DNA of 64,000 bases, taken from assembly GCF_005298075.1 (NCBI RefSeq), contig NZ_SZZH01000001.1:1178001-1242000 (forward strand). Reading direction: 5' to 3'. Position 1 is the stretch's first letter. The number at the start of each line of letters is the position of its first letter. Below the pieces are notes generated by a model. It was given only the letters and a program-made list of their open reading frames with translations. It ran no database searches and was not told the DNA's origin. The translations under genes were made by a program, and so were the position numbers. Below, piece after piece: positions 48,332 to 55,216 of the stretch. This DNA is from Nakamurella flava. Lineage in GTDB: Bacteria; Actinomycetota; Actinomycetes; Mycobacteriales; Nakamurellaceae.

Positions 48332-50113
48332 ATGACGCGGTCGATCGAGCGCCGTCCTACGCTGGCCGCCGTGACGGAATCCGGTCTGCCCGCTTCCTCC
48401 CCGCCCTCGCGGGGACGGAAGGTCCTGCTCAGTGTCGACGACGACCCCGGTGTCTCCCGCTCGGTGGCGCGCGATCTGCGGCGCCGGTACGGCGCCGAGT
48501 ACCGCATCGTGCGGGCCGAGTCGGGTCCACAGGCCCTGGAGGCACTGCGCGAGATGAAGCTGCGGGGGGACGACGTGGCCGTCCTGCTGGCCGACTACCG
48601 CATGCCGGGGATGAACGGCCTGGAGTTCCTCGAGCAGGCCATGGACCTCTACCCGGTGGCCCGTCGGGTGCTGCTGACCGCGTACGCCGACACGGATGCG
48701 GCCATCCAGGCGATCAACATCGTCGATCTCGACCACTACCTGCTCAAGCCGTGGGATCCGCCGGAGGAGAAGCTCTACCCGGTGCTGGACGAGCAGCTGG
48801 CCGCCTGGCGGGCGACCGACCACCGCGCTCTGCCGGAGATCAAGGTGATCGGCCATCGGTGGTCGCGGCGGACGTCCGAGGTCCGGGAGTTCCTGGCCCG
48901 CAACCAGGTCGCCTACCACTGGCTCCCCAGCGACTCCGGTGATGGTATGCGGCTGCTGGTGGCGGCCGAGCTGACGACGCCGGACACCCCGGTCGATCCG
49001 GCCCTGCTGCCGGTGGTGGTGACCCCGGACGGCGAGGTCCTGCCGGCTCCCACCGACGCCCAGGTAGCGCAGCGGGTGGGTCTGGAGACCCGGCCGGCCA
49101 CCGACTTCTACGACCTGATCGTGGTCGGCGCCGGGCCGGCCGGGCTGGGGGCGGCGGTCTACGGCGCATCCGAGGGTCTGCGGACGATCCTGGTCGAGAG
49201 TTCGGCCGCCGGGGGTCAGGCCGGGCAGAGCTCGCGGATCGAGAACTACCTCGGTTTCCCGGACGGGGTGAGCGGCGCCCAGCTGACCGACCGGGCCCGC
49301 CGGCAGGCGGCCAAGTTCGGGGCCGAGTTCGTGACCACTCGCCAGGTCGACGCGCTGGAGATCAACGGCTCGGCCCGCACCGTGCGCTTCGTCGATGGTG
49401 ACCGGCTCAGCGGGCACGCCGTCATCCTGGCCACCGGGGTCTCCTACCGGCAGCTGGAGGCGCCCGGTCTGTCCGAGCTCACCGGCCGCGGCGTCTACTA
49501 CGGCTCGGCCATGACCGAGGCGCCGAACTGCCGGGACCAGGACGTCTACATCGTCGGCGGCGCGAACTCGGCCGGTCAGGCCGCGGTCTACTTCTCTCGG
49601 TACGCCCGGCGGGTGCACCTGCTGGTCCGCGGCGCCTCGTTGGAGGCGTCGATGTCGCACTACCTGGTGGAGCAGATCGCCGGGATCGACCGGATCGTCG
49701 TGCACACCGGCACCGAGGTGATGGGGGCCTCCGGCGACGGCCACCTCGAGCACCTGACGCTGCGGGTCCGTTCAAACGACCCGGACGGGGGCCAGGAGAT
49801 CCGGGAGGAAATAGTCCCGGCGTCCCATCTGTTCGTCTTCATCGGAGCGGCGCCGCGGACGGACTGGCTGGACGGGGTGGTCACCCGGGATCCGCGCGGT
49901 TTCGTGGTGGCCGGCCCGGACCTGACCGTCGACGGCAGCGCCCCGGTGGGGTGGCCGGCGGACCGGGTGCCCTACCACCTGGAGACCAGCGTTCCCGGTG
50001 TGTTCGTGGCCGGCGACGCCCGGGCCGAGTCGGCCAAGCGGGTGGCGTCGGCCGTCGGCGAGGGTGCGATGGCCGTGATGCTGGTCCACCGGTACCTGGA
50101 GGGTCTGGAATGA
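48332..50113 (+). CDS. Response-regulator receiver fused to thioredoxin-reductase-like FAD/NADPH oxidoreductase
   Basis: 593 residues from ATG 48332 (GTG 48371 possible). Residues ~29-160: CheY-like receiver with acidic pair D36/D37, phosphoacceptor D88 (LLADYRMPGMNG), T116 and K139. Residues ~165-225: a small thioredoxin/glutaredoxin-like module (IKVIGHRWSRRTSEVREFL). Residues ~258-593: thioredoxin-reductase fold with FAD site GAGPAG 266-271 and NADPH site VYIVGGANSAGQAA. The redox CxxC of true reductases is missing: at its place stands YYGSAMTEAPNC with one Cys. Overlaps the next gene by ATGA. So electrons would go to an unknown acceptor, perhaps under phosphorelay control. Confidence 0.87.
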   Translation: MTRSIERRPTLAAVTESGLPASSPPSRGRKVLLSVDDDPGVSRSVARDLRRRYGAEYRIVRAESGPQALEALREMKLRGDDVAVLLADYRMPGMNGLEFLEQAMDLYPVARRVLLTAYADTDAAIQAINIVDLDHYLLKPWDPPEEKLYPVLDEQLAAWRATDHRALPEIKVIGHRWSRRTSEVREFLARNQVAYHWLPSDSGDGMRLLVAAELTTPDTPVDPALLPVVVTPDGEVLPAPTDAQVAQRVGLETRPATDFYDLIVVGAGPAGLGAAVYGASEGLRTILVESSAAGGQAGQSSRIENYLGFPDGVSGAQLTDRARRQAAKFGAEFVTTRQVDALEINGSARTVRFVDGDRLSGHAVILATGVSYRQLEAPGLSELTGRGVYYGSAMTEAPNCRDQDVYIVGGANSAGQAAVYFSRYARRVHLLVRGASLEASMSHYLVEQIAGIDRIVVHTGTEVMGASGDGHLEHLTLRVRSNDPDGGQEIREEIVPASHLFVFIGAAPRTDWLDGVVTRDPRGFVVAGPDLTVDGSAPVGWPADRVPYHLETSVPGVFVAGDARAESAKRVASAVGEGAMAVMLVHRYLEGLE

Positions 50114-51708
50114 CGACTGGATCGAGCACTTGGTCGAGCACTGGGTCGAGCACCGAACCGACAACGGGATCGACCCGGATGCCCTGCTCCCCCGACGAGC
50201 TGCGCACGCTGTTCCTCTTCGAGTCGCTGAGCCAGGAGCAGCTCGAGGAGCTGTGCGCCAATGGGCACGTCGAACGGGTCGAGCCGGGGTGGGTGATCCG
50301 CGAGGGCGAGAAGGCGACCTGCTTCTACGTGCTGATGGACGGCGAGCTGGTGATGAGCCGCACCGTGGGCGGCAGCGAGGTGACCGTGACCCGCACCGAC
50401 CAACGGGGCGTCTATGTGGGTGCCTGGCGTTCCTACCTCGGCGACCGCGCCACCCAGACCTACGAGTCGTCGGTGCGGGCGGTGGTGCCTTCGACGTTCT
50501 TCGTGCTCGACGCGGACGCGTTCGCCCGGCTGACCCGCACCTGGTTCCCGATGGCCATGCACCTGCTGGAGGGGCTGTTCTTCGGGATGCGCAACACCCA
50601 GGCGCGGGTCAACGAGCGGGAACGCCTGCAGGCGCTGGGCTCGCTGTCGGCCGGCCTGACCCACGAGCTCAACAATCCGGCCGCGGCCGCGGTCCGCGCC
50701 ACCTCGACGTTGCGCACCCGGGTCGCCGGGATGCGGCACAAACTGGGGATGATCGCCGCCGGCCCTTACGATCGCGCGACGCTGGAGGTGCTGGTGCACC
50801 TGCAGGAGAAGGCCGTGGAGATGGCGGCCAAGGCGAGCCGTCGTGACCAGCCGCTGACGGCGATGCAGACCGCCGACGCCGAGGACGTCCTGATCGACTG
50901 GTTCGACGACCACGCCATCGGCGCCGGCTGGGATCTCGCCCCGACGTTCGTGGCCTCCGGGCTGGACACGCAGTTCCTGGACAAGGTGGCGGCCTGTGTG
51001 AGCGGCGAGACCCTGGAGGGCGCGATCCGCTGGCTGAACTATTCGCTCGAGACCGAGCTGCTGATGGACGAGATCGAGGATTCGACCACCCGCATCTCCA
51101 CCCTGGTCACCGCGGCCAAGCAGTACTCGCAGATGGACCGGGCGCCGTTCCAGGTCGTCGACGTGCACGAGCTGCTGGACTCGACGCTGATCATGCTCGG
51201 CCGCAAGATCGGCGCCGGCCCGTCGTCCGAGGACGGCCCGGCCGCTCCCGGCGAGGCCGGCGTGACCGTCCACAAGGACTACGACCGCACCCTGCCCCGG
51301 GTACCGGCCTACGCGGCCGAGCTCAACCAGGTGTGGACCAATCTGATCGACAACGCGATCGCGGCCATGGACGGCCATGGCGTGCTGACCATCCGCACCG
51401 CCCGGGAGGACGATCAGCTGCTGGTCGAGATCGGGGACACCGGGCCCGGCGTGCCGGAGGACATCCGCTCGCGCATCTTCGAGCCGTTCTTCACCACCAA
51501 ACCGGTCGGCCAGGGCACCGGCCTCGGCCTGGACATCTCCTGGCGCATCGTCGTCAACAAGCACCACGGCGACCTGCGGGTGCTCTCCGAGCCGGGGGAC
51601 ACCCGTTTCCAGGTCCGCATTCCCCTGACCGTGCCCGCCCCGACCGAAGCCGTCCCGGCGGATGCGCTACCCACCCCTGCCCCATCCGCCGTCACCTCGG
51701 AGGCCTGA
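50110..51708 (+). CDS. Histidine kinase with N-terminal cyclic-nucleotide-binding-like domain
   Basis: 532 residues from ATG 50110, coupled to the flavoprotein gene. Residues ~30-150 form a cNMP-binding (CAP-type) domain: LFLFESLSQEQLEELC, GEKATCFYVLMDGEL. The phosphoacceptor is H185 in GLTHELNNPAAAA; the ATPase has N box NLIDNAIAAMDG, G1 DTGPGVPEDI and G2 GQGTGLGLDIS. No membrane helix, so it is cytoplasmic. Its natural partner is the receiver in the preceding protein. The first 25 residues are Ser/Thr/Gly repeats encoded by 12-bp tandem repeats. The sensed ligand is unknown. Confidence 0.9.
   Translation: MTTGSSTWSSTGSSTEPTTGSTRMPCSPDELRTLFLFESLSQEQLEELCANGHVERVEPGWVIREGEKATCFYVLMDGELVMSRTVGGSEVTVTRTDQRGVYVGAWRSYLGDRATQTYESSVRAVVPSTFFVLDADAFARLTRTWFPMAMHLLEGLFFGMRNTQARVNERERLQALGSLSAGLTHELNNPAAAAVRATSTLRTRVAGMRHKLGMIAAGPYDRATLEVLVHLQEKAVEMAAKASRRDQPLTAMQTADAEDVLIDWFDDHAIGAGWDLAPTFVASGLDTQFLDKVAACVSGETLEGAIRWLNYSLETELLMDEIEDSTTRISTLVTAAKQYSQMDRAPFQVVDVHELLDSTLIMLGRKIGAGPSSEDGPAAPGEAGVTVHKDYDRTLPRVPAYAAELNQVWTNLIDNAIAAMDGHGVLTIRTAREDDQLLVEIGDTGPGVPEDIRSRIFEPFFTTKPVGQGTGLGLDISWRIVVNKHHGDLRVLSEPGDTRFQVRIPLTVPAPTEAVPADALPTPAPSAVTSEA
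50116..50151 (+). repeat. Three 12-bp tandem repeats at the start of the kinase gene
   Basis: Copies at 50116-50127, 50128-50139 and 50140-50151, of the form ACTGGATCGAGC / ACTTGGTCGAGC / ACTGGGTCGAGC. They code for the Thr-Gly-Ser-Ser tail-like start of the kinase. As 12 is a multiple of three, copy-number change would alter length but not frame. Confidence 0.75.
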
Positions 51709-51709
51709 G

Positions 51710-52054
51710 ATGTCCGACGCCGCCATCGATCCCACCGCCGCGCCCAGCGGCACCGGCTGCGTGGAGTGCCTGGACAGCGGGGGCTGGTGGTTCCACCTGC
51801 GCCGCTGCGCGGCCTGCGGGCATGTCGGTTGCTGCGACTCGTCGCCGTCCCAGCACGCGACGGCGCACTACCGGGCGAGCGGCCATCCCGTCATCCAGAG
51901 TTTCGAGCCCGGCGAGGACTGGTTCTGGAGCTTCCCGGATGAGAATGTCGGAAGTGGACCGGATCTCGCTCCGCCGACCTCGCACCCGGTCGATCAACCG
52001 GCGCCGGGACCGGCCGGTGCGGTGCCCCGGGACTGGCAGCGTCACCTGCACTGA
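51710..52054 (+). CDS. UBP-type zinc finger protein
   Basis: 114 residues from ATG 51710, 1 bp after the kinase stop. Zinc-finger pattern C17-x2-C20, W26, C33-x2-C36-G, C41, then H49, H53 and H59 (GCVECLDSGGWW, CAACGHVGCC, HATAHYRASGHP), the ZnF-UBP fold known for binding ubiquitin C-termini in eukaryotes. The C-terminus is acidic/Pro-rich without a known domain. In bacteria it is commonly found with the receiver-flavoprotein and cNMP kinase genes, suggesting it serves the same pathway, perhaps by binding a free C-terminus or an acceptor. Confidence 0.88.
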   Translation: MSDAAIDPTAAPSGTGCVECLDSGGWWFHLRRCAACGHVGCCDSSPSQHATAHYRASGHPVIQSFEPGEDWFWSFPDENVGSGPDLAPPTSHPVDQPAPGPAGAVPRDWQRHLH

Positions 52055-52089
52055 CGCGGTGGGGGCGGTCGTCGGCCCGCCCGAACGGA

Positions 52090-52635
52090 TCAGCGGTGCT
52101 CGGAGATCAGCACCGCGCGGGTGTCGGGTTCCAGCGCGATGAAGACGTGCGGTTGGTCCCCCGGGTAACTCACGTAGTCCCCCGGCCCCAGTTCCACGTC
52201 GGCGTCCACCGGTCCGACCCGGGCCCGCCCCTGAGTGATCACCAGGTGCTCCACGGTGCCGGGTAGGTGGGGGTCGGAACGCTTCTCCGGGCCGGGTTCG
52301 GCCACCAGCTGATAGAGGTCGCGCCGGGTCCCGGGCGGGGCGGCGGTCAACAGGGTGGCCGCGTAGTCCGCGTGCTCCGACCGTGCGGTGGTGCCCTGGC
52401 CGAAGCGGATCACCTCGACCCGGACCGGAGTCGGATCGACCAACCGGGAGAAGGGCACGCCCAGCACGTTGCTCAGGGCCCAGACCGTTTCCACGCTCGG
52501 ATTGCCGACGCCTGACTCCAGTTGTGACAGCGTCGATTTCGCCACTCCGGCCCGTCGGGCCAGCTCGGTCAGGGTCAGGCCGGCCCGTTCCCGCTCGCGC
52601 CGCACGGACGTCGCCAGAAAGCTCACCGCGTCCAT
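52090..52635 (-). CDS. XRE-family regulator with cupin domain
   Basis: 181 residues. N-terminal helix-turn-helix (TLTELARRAGVAKSTLSQLE) and C-terminal cupin (GPGDYVSYPGDQPHVF). Such proteins repress adjacent transport or catabolic genes and release on binding a small molecule. It is divergent from azlC, 75 bp apart, so it most likely controls azlCD and itself. Confidence 0.9.
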   Translation of the reverse strand: MDAVSFLATSVRRERERAGLTLTELARRAGVAKSTLSQLESGVGNPSVETVWALSNVLGVPFSRLVDPTPVRVEVIRFGQGTTARSEHADYAATLLTAAPPGTRRDLYQLVAEPGPEKRSDPHLPGTVEHLVITQGRARVGPVDADVELGPGDYVSYPGDQPHVFIALEPDTRAVLISEHR

Positions 52636-52710
52636 GACGTCCCCTCGTTCTCTGCATCGAACAGTCGGTCGCCTTGACGAACATGCCGACCTGTGTTCAC
52701 CATAGCGACC

Positions 52711-53574
52711 ATGCGGACGGATTGGCGAACTGCAAAGCGGGTGTCCGCGGACCTCTGGCGGGACGGCGCGATGCTGGGCGTGGCGGTGGCCCTGCCCGGG
52801 GTGTCCTTCGGGGCGCTGAGTGTGGCCGGCGGACTACCCGCCTGGGCGCCGATCGTCATGTCGGTCGTCGTCTTCGCCGGTGGCGCCCAGTTCGCGGCCG
52901 TCGGGGTGCTGGCCGCCGGAGCCGGCGCCGTGCCGGCCATCCTGACGGGACTGCTGCTCAACCTGCGCCTCCTGCCGTACGGCCTGACCATGGCCGATAC
53001 CGTCGCTCCGGTTCGTGGGCCACGGGAAGGCGCCGCGCCTGGATCCTCGGCGGAGCGGGATCGGCGACAGCCAGGCGCGATGGATCGGTGGTTGCTGCCG
53101 CACCTGCTGGTCGACGAGTCGGTGGGCCTGGCCCAGACCCGTCGCGACCCGGCGGAGCGGCGGGCGGCGTTCCTGTTGGGCGGGTGGGGGGTCTTCCTCG
53201 GGTGGAACCTCGGGGTGCTGGCCGGGGTCGCGGTGGGGCAGACCGTCGGCGACCCGGCGCGGCTCGGTCTGGACGCGGCCCTGCCTGCCGTCCTGGCCGC
53301 CTTGATCGTCGGGTCGGTGCGGGGGCCCGCGGCGGGACGAGCCGGGCCGGACGGTGAGCGGACGGATCCCTCCGGGTCCGCACCATCGCGGTCCGGGGTC
53401 GACACCCGGTTGGCCCTGGCGGCCGTGACGGGCGGAGCCATCGGCGTCGGCGCCCACGGGCTGCTGCCGCCGGGCCTGGACGTCGTCGCCGGTCTGGCCG
53501 GCGGGCTCGTGGCCCTGGTGCCCAGCCGTCGGACAAGTGCGACGAAGGTCGATATCCGGACGGGCCGGTCATGA
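52711..53574 (+). CDS. azlC: AzlC family branched-chain amino acid exporter subunit
   Basis: 287 residues from ATG 52711. Several membrane helices; the motif VAVALPGVSFGALSVAGG and VVVFAGGAQFAAVGVLAAG are typical AzlC. With AzlD it forms a two-component amino-acid exporter. A Pro/Arg/Ser-rich loop of about 40 residues (near 110-125 and again 205-235) is unusual. Its stop overlaps the azlD start (ATGA). A GTG at 52693 would add six residues. Confidence 0.9.
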   Translation: MRTDWRTAKRVSADLWRDGAMLGVAVALPGVSFGALSVAGGLPAWAPIVMSVVVFAGGAQFAAVGVLAAGAGAVPAILTGLLLNLRLLPYGLTMADTVAPVRGPREGAAPGSSAERDRRQPGAMDRWLLPHLLVDESVGLAQTRRDPAERRAAFLLGGWGVFLGWNLGVLAGVAVGQTVGDPARLGLDAALPAVLAALIVGSVRGPAAGRAGPDGERTDPSGSAPSRSGVDTRLALAAVTGGAIGVGAHGLLPPGLDVVAGLAGGLVALVPSRRTSATKVDIRTGRS

Positions 53575-53888
53575 CGACGGCGGTTGTCGTGACGATGGCC
53601 GGACTGGCCGTCGGTACCTGGTTGCTGCGGGTCGCCGGGGTCAACCTGGCCCAGCGGTTCACCCTGTCGCCGCGCGTCGAGCGGCTGCTGTCCGCTGCCG
53701 CGGTGGCGGTGCTGGCGGGTCTCGCGGTGACCGCGACCGTCTTCACGGCCGACGGTGTCGCCGGACCGGCGCGCATCCTGGCGGTCCTGACGGCCGTCGG
53801 TCTGGCCTGGCGCCGGGCTCCACTGCCGGTCATCGTGGTCGTCGGCGCGGGTGGAGCGGCTCTGCTGCGGGCCGCCGGGATGGCCTGA
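53571..53888 (+). CDS. azlD: AzlD family branched-chain amino acid exporter subunit
   Basis: 105 residues, three to four membrane helices (AVVVTMAGLAVGTWLLRVAG at the start is typical AzlD). Coupled to azlC by the ATGA overlap. Partner in amino-acid export. Confidence 0.88.
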   Translation: MTTAVVVTMAGLAVGTWLLRVAGVNLAQRFTLSPRVERLLSAAAVAVLAGLAVTATVFTADGVAGPARILAVLTAVGLAWRRAPLPVIVVVGAGGAALLRAAGMA

Positions 53889-54255
53889 CCGGTCCCGGTG
53901 GCGGGAGCCGCCGAGAACCGAAGGCAACCTACGAGGACTGACGCGGATCACCGTGGTCGGCGTGGGTGAACCCCACTCTGTGACCGAAGCCCAAGGCCCG
54001 ACCCGGCTGCCCACGGAGCCGGCGTGTTCACAAGAAGGCCGAGCCGAAGGCCCGACCCGGCTGCCGCAGGGTGGGTGGGTGAACCCCGGCAGCCGGGCGG
54101 GTGGGTTGACGGTACGACGGGCAGCAAATCGGACGCATCGTGCAAGTGCACCGGACTGCGATGATGCGAATGCACCATCTCGTTCCGCGGCTCTGACCCT
54201 GGCCCGGCCGACGCGGAGCTCGCCGGCCGTCAGGTGGGTCAGGCCGTCAGGCGGG
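53889..54255. other. Repeat-bearing intergenic region between azlD and menB
   Basis: 367 bp with no supportable gene. It contains two copies each of two short elements and a hairpin (see repeat at 53962-54097). The right half is unremarkable. Both flanking genes end here (convergent), so terminators are expected. Confidence 0.6.
53962..54097. repeat. Paired intergenic repeats with a hairpin
   Basis: GTGGGTGAACCCC occurs at 53962-53974 and 54075-54087. AAGGCCCGACCCGGCTGCC occurs at 53993-54011 and 54047-54065. The second copy of the latter can pair with GGCAGCCGGG at 54088-54097, giving a 10-bp stem with a 22-nt loop that holds the second GTGGGTGAACCCC. The whole looks like a duplicated extragenic element rather than a plain terminator. 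Confidence 0.7.
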
Positions 54256-55119
54256 TCAGGGGCGACGCGGGAACTTCTCGAACTCGGGTCGGCGGCGGGC
54301 CTTGAACGCCTCGCGGCCCTCCTTGGCCTCCTCGTTGGCGTAGAAGAGCAGGTTCGCGTCGTGGGCGAGTTGCTGGATGCCGGCCATGCCGTCCTCGGCG
54401 GCGTGGAAGCTGGCCTTCATCAACCGCAGCGCGAACGGGGAGAGGGCGAGCATCTCGCGACACCACTGGACGGTCTCGCGTTCGAGGTCGGCCAGCGGGA
54501 CGACGGTGTTCACCATGCCCATCCGTTCGGCCTGGTGGGCGTCGTACTGACGGCAGAGGAACCAGATCTCCTTGGCCTTCTTGGCCCCGACGATCTCGGC
54601 CAGCAGGCTGGCGCCGTAGCCGCCGTCGAAGGAACCGACCCGGGGGCCGACCTGACCGAAGCGGGCGTTGTCGGCGGCGATGGTGAGGTCGCAGACCAGG
54701 TGCAGGACGTGACCGCCGCCGATGGCGTAGCCGGCGACCATGGCGACGATGGGTTTGGGCAGCCGCCGCATCTGGATGTGCAGGTCGGTGACGTGGAACC
54801 GACCGACGGCACCGGCGGCGCCGGGCTCACTGAGGTAGCCGGTGTCACCGCGAACGCGTTGGTCGCCGCCGGAGCAGAACGCGTTGGGGCCCTCCCCGGT
54901 CAGCACGATGACGCCGACGGCCGGGTTGTCGCGGGCCTCGGTGAGGGCCTGGGAGATCTCGACGATGGTCTGCGGCCGGAAGGCGTTGCGGACCTCGGGA
55001 CGGTTGATCGTGATCTTGGCGATGCCTTCGGCGGAGTGCTCGTAACGGATGTCGGTGAAGTCGCCGACCGGCGTCCAGACGACGGGTTCGGTGCTGATCT
55101 GCGGGGTGTGACCTGCCAT
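54256..55119 (-). CDS. menB: 1,4-dihydroxy-2-naphthoyl-CoA synthase
   Basis: 287 residues from ATG 55119. Crotonase-fold enzyme closing the second ring of menaquinone. MenB-specific features: [22 protein letters not shown], the oxyanion hole in [14 protein letters not shown], the catalytic Ser/Asp in [13 protein letters not shown], and [19 protein letters not shown] as the usual C-terminus. A GTG at 55128 is possible. It stands without other men genes nearby. Confidence 0.95.
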   Translation of the reverse strand: MAGHTPQISTEPVVWTPVGDFTDIRYEHSAEGIAKITINRPEVRNAFRPQTIVEISQALTEARDNPAVGVIVLTGEGPNAFCSGGDQRVRGDTGYLSEPGAAGAVGRFHVTDLHIQMRRLPKPIVAMVAGYAIGGGHVLHLVCDLTIAADNARFGQVGPRVGSFDGGYGASLLAEIVGAKKAKEIWFLCRQYDAHQAERMGMVNTVVPLADLERETVQWCREMLALSPFALRLMKASFHAAEDGMAGIQQLAHDANLLFYANEEAKEGREAFKARRRPEFEKFPRRP

Positions 55120-55151
55120 GGACGTCACCCTAGTTCGCAGGGTCCGGACGG

Positions 55152-55192
55152 CCGGAAGGCCGCACCCGCCGGGACGGGATGCGGCCTTCCGG
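55152..55192 (-). terminator. Hairpin terminator between the GH81 gene and menB
   Basis: 13-bp stem CCGGAAGGCCGCA / TGCGGCCTTCCGG with a 15-nt loop, 25 nt past the GH81 stop. It separates the GH81 transcript from menB, which starts 33 nt further on. Confidence 0.75.
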
Positions 55193-55216
55193 TTCGCGCG
55201 GTCGGTGACCGCGCGA

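Noticed and set aside
48117-48332. 71-residue plus-strand frame upstream of the receiver-flavoprotein
   Set aside because: No ribosome-binding site and no family resemblance; most likely leader or promoter DNA.
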